Shown here piece after piece: positions 61,048 through 64,000 of a stretch of DNA of 64,000 nt. This DNA is from Acuticoccus sp039034015 (GTDB lineage: Bacteria; Pseudomonadota; Alphaproteobacteria; Rhizobiales; Amorphaceae). Below the pieces are notes generated by a model. It was not told the DNA's origin and did not search any database. It saw only the letters and a list, made by a program, of their open reading frames with translations. The translations under genes and the position numbers were made by a program. Numbering within the stretch: position 1 is the first letter of the stretch; each line of letters opens with the position of its first letter. The DNA is taken from positions 124,001-188,000 of the forward strand of contig JBCCBM010000005.1 of assembly GCA_039034015.1 (NCBI GenBank), given 5' to 3'.

Positions 61048-62021
61048 GGGATGAGGACGGTGGAGCCCGTGGTCCCTCGCGCCTCCAGGGCACGGTGGGC
61101 CTCGGCGGCCTCGGAAAGGGCAAAGCGTTGGCCGATCTCGATGGAGACGGTGCCATCGGCGACGCGGGCGAAGAGGTCGTTCGCGTTTGCCATCAGTCGG
61201 TCGCGGGTGGCAACGTAGGTGAAGAGGGTCGGCCGGGTGGCAAAGAGCGAGCCTTTTTGGGAGAGCGTTGCGAGGGAAAAGTCGGCGATCGGCCCCGAGG
61301 ATTGCCCAAAGCTTGCAAAAAGGCCGAAGGGTTTGAGGCAGTCGAGCGAACCTGGATAGGTCGCTTGTCCCACCGAATCGTAGACCACGTCGACCCCTTC
61401 GCCGCCGGTGATCTCTTTCACCCGCTCCACAAAATTCTCGTCATCGTAGTTGATGACGTGGGTGTAGCCGGCGGCCTTTGCCTTTTCGGCCTTTTCGGCG
61501 GAGCTGACGGTGCCGATGATGGTGGCGCCGAGCGCGCGCGCCCAGGGCCCTGCGATGAGCCCCACCCCCCCGGCCGCCGCGTGGAAGAGCGCGGTGTGCC
61601 CTTCGCGCAGGGGAAAGGTTTCGCGCAGGAGATAGCGCGCCGTCATGCCCTTGAGCATCATGGCGGCGGCGGTTTCGTCGCTCACGCCCTCGGGGATGGG
61701 GACGGCAACGCGTGCCGGCAACGCCCGCCGTTCCGAATAGGCGCCAATGGGGCCGGCGTAGGCAATGCGGTCACCGACGGCAAGGTCGGCGACACCCTCG
61801 CCCAGCGCCTCCACCACGCCCGCCGCTTCCATGCCGATGGTGAGGGGCATGCCGTTTGGCGCGGGGTAAAGGCCGGTCCGAAAGTAAATGTCGATAAAGT
61901 TGAGGCCGACAGCGGTGTGGCGCACCACCACCTCGCCGGCCGCGGGGGTGGGGTCGTCGATGGCCTTGAACGAAAGCACCTCGGGGCCGCCGGTGCGCTC
62001 TTGCACGATGGCGTGCGTCAT
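61044..62021 (-). CDS. qorA: NADPH:quinone oxidoreductase (zeta-crystallin-like)
   Basis: The 325-residue medium-chain dehydrogenase/reductase lacks zinc ligands. It has FIDIYFRTGLYP, the coenzyme fold HTALFHAAAGGVGLIAGPWA and INYDDENFVERVKEITGGEG, the pattern of QOR enzymes that reduce quinones with NADPH. It starts at ATG 62021 and overlaps the M20 gene by four bases; it diverges from the UbiH-like gene over 69 bp. The exact substrate is uncertain. Confidence 0.9.
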   Translation of the reverse strand: MTHAIVQERTGGPEVLSFKAIDDPTPAAGEVVVRHTAVGLNFIDIYFRTGLYPAPNGMPLTIGMEAAGVVEALGEGVADLAVGDRIAYAGPIGAYSERRALPARVAVPIPEGVSDETAAAMMLKGMTARYLLRETFPLREGHTALFHAAAGGVGLIAGPWARALGATIIGTVSSAEKAEKAKAAGYTHVINYDDENFVERVKEITGGEGVDVVYDSVGQATYPGSLDCLKPFGLFASFGQSSGPIADFSLATLSQKGSLFATRPTLFTYVATRDRLMANANDLFARVADGTVSIEIGQRFALSEAAEAHRALEARGTTGSTVLIP

Positions 62022-62090
62022 TGTCTCACTCCGCGAAAGCGTTGGCGCAGGCTAGTTCTCCGTGTGGGCGCGATCAACAGGGGACGCACG

Positions 62091-63236
62091 ATGGCGAAGG
62101 CGCTGACGACCGAAATCCTTGTGGTGGGTGCGGGGCCAACGGGCATGACGGCGGCCCTTGCGGCGGCCGACTGCGGGTTTGACGTGGCGTTGATGGCTCC
62201 CAAAACGCCGCAGGATCCGCGCACGACGGCGCTTTTGATGCCGGCCATCGACCTCCTCACGCATCTTGGCGCATGGGAGGGTGCGCAGGAGAGCGCAGCG
62301 CCGCTCCAGACAATGCGCATTGTGGACGCCACCGATCGGCTCCCCCGCGCGCCGGAAATCGCGTTTGATGCCGATGAGATCGACCTTGACCAGTTTGGCT
62401 TCAACGTCCCCAACACGGCGCTGAACGGGGCCCTTGAGTCTGCGCTCGCGGCGCTGGGCGTTCGATGGATCGACGCGGCCGCCAATGCCGTCGCCGCTGG
62501 CGCGCCCGTTCGTGTGGAGGCGGGCGATGCCACCGTCCATGCGGACTTTGTGGTGGCGGCGGATGGGTCCGAATCCATTGTGCGGGAGGCGGCCGGCATT
62601 GCCGTTCGGCGCTGGACCTATGACCAGGCCGCGTTTGTGACGACGCTCTCCCATGAGCGGCCCCATGGCAACACGAGCGTGGAGTTTCACACGCCGGCGG
62701 GGCCATTCACGCTGGTGCCGTTGCCGGGGGATCGATCATCGCTGGTGTGGGTGGGCCGGCCGGACGAGGCGGCGCGCTGGGCGGGCATGGATCCTGGACC
62801 CCTGGCGCGGGAGATCGAGCGGCGCGCGTTTTCGATGCTGGGGCGCATGGCGGTGGATGGCCCGCGCGGTGTGATCCCCATGGAGGCGATGGTGGCGCGC
62901 GCCTTTGGCCGGGGCAATATTGTTCTGGTGGGGGAAGCGGCGCACCGGTTCCCACCCATTGGCGCGCAGGGCCTCAACCTTGGCATGCGCGATGTGACGG
63001 TCCTCCACAAGCTTCTCGGTGAAGCGCGGGCGAGGCGCAGCCTTTCCGGCGTTGCGAGCGCCTACGACCGCCGCCGCACCGTGGACGTCAACGCGCGGAC
63101 AGTGGGCGTTGACCTGTTGAACCGCTCACTGCTCAGCGATTTGGTCCCACTTTCCGCTGCCCGCGCCGTCGCCCTTGCCGCGGCAAGAAATTCTCCGTTC
63201 TTGCGCCGCCAGTTGATGCGCGCCGGGCTTGGGTAG
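62091..63236 (+). CDS. FAD-dependent monooxygenase, UbiH/UbiF/COQ6 type
   Basis: The 381-residue flavoprotein has the ADP-binding EILVVGAGPTGMTAALAAA, a DG-type motif FVVAADGSESIVREAAG and the FAD motif VLVGEAAHRFPPIGAQGLNL. These match the ubiquinone-ring hydroxylases of alphaproteobacteria (UbiH/UbiF/UbiL group). Which ring position it acts on cannot be told. The start ATG 62091 has GGGGA upstream; a longer frame is antisense to the quinone oxidoreductase gene. Confidence 0.88.
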   Translation: MAKALTTEILVVGAGPTGMTAALAAADCGFDVALMAPKTPQDPRTTALLMPAIDLLTHLGAWEGAQESAAPLQTMRIVDATDRLPRAPEIAFDADEIDLDQFGFNVPNTALNGALESALAALGVRWIDAAANAVAAGAPVRVEAGDATVHADFVVAADGSESIVREAAGIAVRRWTYDQAAFVTTLSHERPHGNTSVEFHTPAGPFTLVPLPGDRSSLVWVGRPDEAARWAGMDPGPLAREIERRAFSMLGRMAVDGPRGVIPMEAMVARAFGRGNIVLVGEAAHRFPPIGAQGLNLGMRDVTVLHKLLGEARARRSLSGVASAYDRRRTVDVNARTVGVDLLNRSLLSDLVPLSAARAVALAAARNSPFLRRQLMRAGLG

Positions 63237-63568
63237 ACTGACCAGGCCCGGGTTGCGCTACCGGCCGGCGTCTCAAGGCCGGCTAATCGCTCGCGCGCCA
63301 GGCACCCTTACATAGGAACCGAGGGCCGTCCCGCACCCCCCAGGTTCCTTCCTCTGGTGAGACGAAAAGCCCGACCTTCCTCCGGAGCCGACACCCTCAG
63401 AAGCTCGTGGAGGAGAATGAGGGTCAAGGCCACCAAAGTCGGCTGTTGCCGACTTTGGCATCAAAGAACGCCGGCAATTATGCCGGCGGAGCGCAGCGTG
63501 GGTTGAGGCTCATTCTCCTCCACGAGAGAATGGAACCAAGGCGGGAGAGGCTTGGCACCAGCGAGGGT
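63237..63568. other. 332-bp non-coding stretch rich in inverted repeats
   Basis: No convincing gene is seen here. Several hairpins are visible: GCCGGC pairs around 63270-63290; GGAACC (63315-63320) with GGTTCC (63343-63348); and the nested element at 63404-63526 listed separately. It separates the UbiH-like gene from the convergent AEC transporter gene, so part may serve in transcription termination, though no T-tract follows the stems. Confidence 0.55.
63404..63526. repeat. Nested hairpin element: 18-bp outer stem enclosing two hairpins
   Basis: CTCGTGGAGGAGAATGAG (63404-63421) and its exact reverse complement at 63509-63526 form an 18-bp outer stem. Inside are an 11-bp perfect hairpin, CCAAAGTCGGC/GCCGACTTTGG with loop TGTT (63433-63458), and an 8-bp hairpin, CGCCGGCA/TGCCGGCG with loop ATTA (63469-63488). 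The whole could fold as a three-way junction in RNA or as a cruciform in single-stranded DNA. No ORF accompanies it. It could be a small mobile repeat, a recombination site or a structured RNA. Confidence 0.8.
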
Positions 63569-64000
63569 TCAACGGGTGAGAGCAAAGAGGATGGCCGTCA
63601 CCGTCAAAGCCGACGTTGCGGTGCCCACAAGGATGGCGTTCGAGGCCCCTTCCGCGAAGGTTCGATATTGGGTGGCCAGCACAAAGACGTTTGTGGCGGG
63701 CGGCAGGGCGGCCATGAGGATGGCGGTGGTGAGCCAGAGGGGGTCGCTGCCGGCCATCGAAACGAAGATGAACGCAAAGAGCGGGTGCAGGAGCAGCTTT
63801 AGGCCGAGGAAGATTGATAGATCGCCCACGGCATCGCGGGTTGGTGGCGGCTGGAGCGCAACGGTGACGCCCATGGCAAAGAGCGCGCAGGGTGCGGCGG
63901 CGGAGCGCAGCATGGTGAGGAGACGGTCGAGCGCATCGGGCGGCTCCCAGGCGTAGACGCTGGCGAGGGCACCGGCGATGACGGCCAGGATGAACGGGTG
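63569..64000 (-). CDS. AEC (auxin efflux carrier) family transporter, C-terminal part
   Basis: The frame is open from the right window edge to the stop at 63569-63571, giving the last 143 codons of a membrane transporter of about 310 residues. It shows HPFILAVIAGALAS, SAAAPCALFAMGVTVAL, LKLLLHPLFAFIF and the characteristic ALPPATNVFVLATQY followed by TLTVTAILFALTR-type end helices. AEC proteins transport organic acids or amino acids; the substrate is unknown. The N-terminus is outside the window. Confidence 0.85.
   Translation of the reverse strand, partial: HPFILAVIAGALASVYAWEPPDALDRLLTMLRSAAAPCALFAMGVTVALQPPPTRDAVGDLSIFLGLKLLLHPLFAFIFVSMAGSDPLWLTTAILMAALPPATNVFVLATQYRTFAEGASNAILVGTATSALTVTAILFALTR

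Noticed and set aside
61095..62090. N-terminal extension of the UbiH-like gene to 713 residues
   Set aside because: The extra sequence is antisense to the quinone oxidoreductase and has no homology; flavoprotein sequence starts at ATG 62091.

Overview
The window is GC-rich chromosomal DNA (by eye in the mid-60s % GC) from an alphaproteobacterium, most likely of the order Hyphomicrobiales (Rhizobiales). The markers are a NuoE with the alphaproteobacterial C-terminal helix-hairpin-helix extension, a DUF3126 protein beside cysE, an NtrY-type kinase, a nuoN-birA-RNase J gene order, and a 2092-residue coiled-coil protein that I read as a Growth Pole Ring (GPR/RgsE) homologue, a family tied to polar growth in that order. 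I see no rRNA, tRNA, CRISPR array, transposase or phage gene.

Region 1 (1-24 kb) holds respiratory complex I in two blocks on the minus strand. nuoE-F-[peptidase-like ORF]-G-H-I lies at 16.8-23.8 kb. nuoJ-K-L-M-N lies at 1.9-8.0 kb, followed by birA and a truncated RNase J gene. Between nuoI and nuoJ sit about 8.7 kb of unrelated genes on both strands: a Tim44-like protein, a lipoprotein polysaccharide deacetylase, purB, a BASS-type transporter, an XRE regulator, two glycosyltransferases, an acyl-ACP-ligase-like enzyme and a small secreted protein. nuoA-D are not in the window, because nuoE is preceded by a divergent azlCD pair.

Region 2 (24-29 kb) carries azlC-azlD-cobC-cbiB on the plus strand, with cobQ converging on it. 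Its most unusual feature is duplication at gene junctions. The azlD/cobC stop-start junction is a 17-bp unit present three times. The 3' end of cobC is followed by six further, diverged copies of its last ~134 bp (25963-26764), most of them keeping a TGATG-type stop-start overlap; the last copy supplies the cbiB start. Shorter tandem duplications lie in the nuoI-nuoH spacer, at the BASS gene start, in the nuoE linker and in a hydrolase N-terminus.

Region 3 (29-43 kb) has a small lipoprotein, a gamma-carbonic-anhydrase-like protein, DUF3126, cysE, an alpha/beta hydrolase, an adrenodoxin-type ferredoxin, the giant GPR-like gene closed by a strong hairpin terminator, an ABC-2 exporter, a secreted MsrA, a LysE exporter and a CoxE-type VWA protein. 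Region 4 (43-54 kb) has a 667-residue secreted protein of unknown function, another hydrolase, DUF1294, a PfkB-family kinase, and a nucleoside-type BMP/ABC uptake operon with a VOC protein inside it and an isopenicillin-N-synthase-like dioxygenase upstream.

Region 5 (54-64 kb) has a membrane-anchored TAXI binding protein without TRAP membrane subunits, an NtrY-like kinase without NtrX, a SelD-domain-like flavoprotein with an MFS transporter, an M20-type enzyme that seems to lack a metal-ligand His, a quinone oxidoreductase, a UbiH-like monooxygenase, a highly structured non-coding stretch, and the end of an AEC transporter cut by the window edge.
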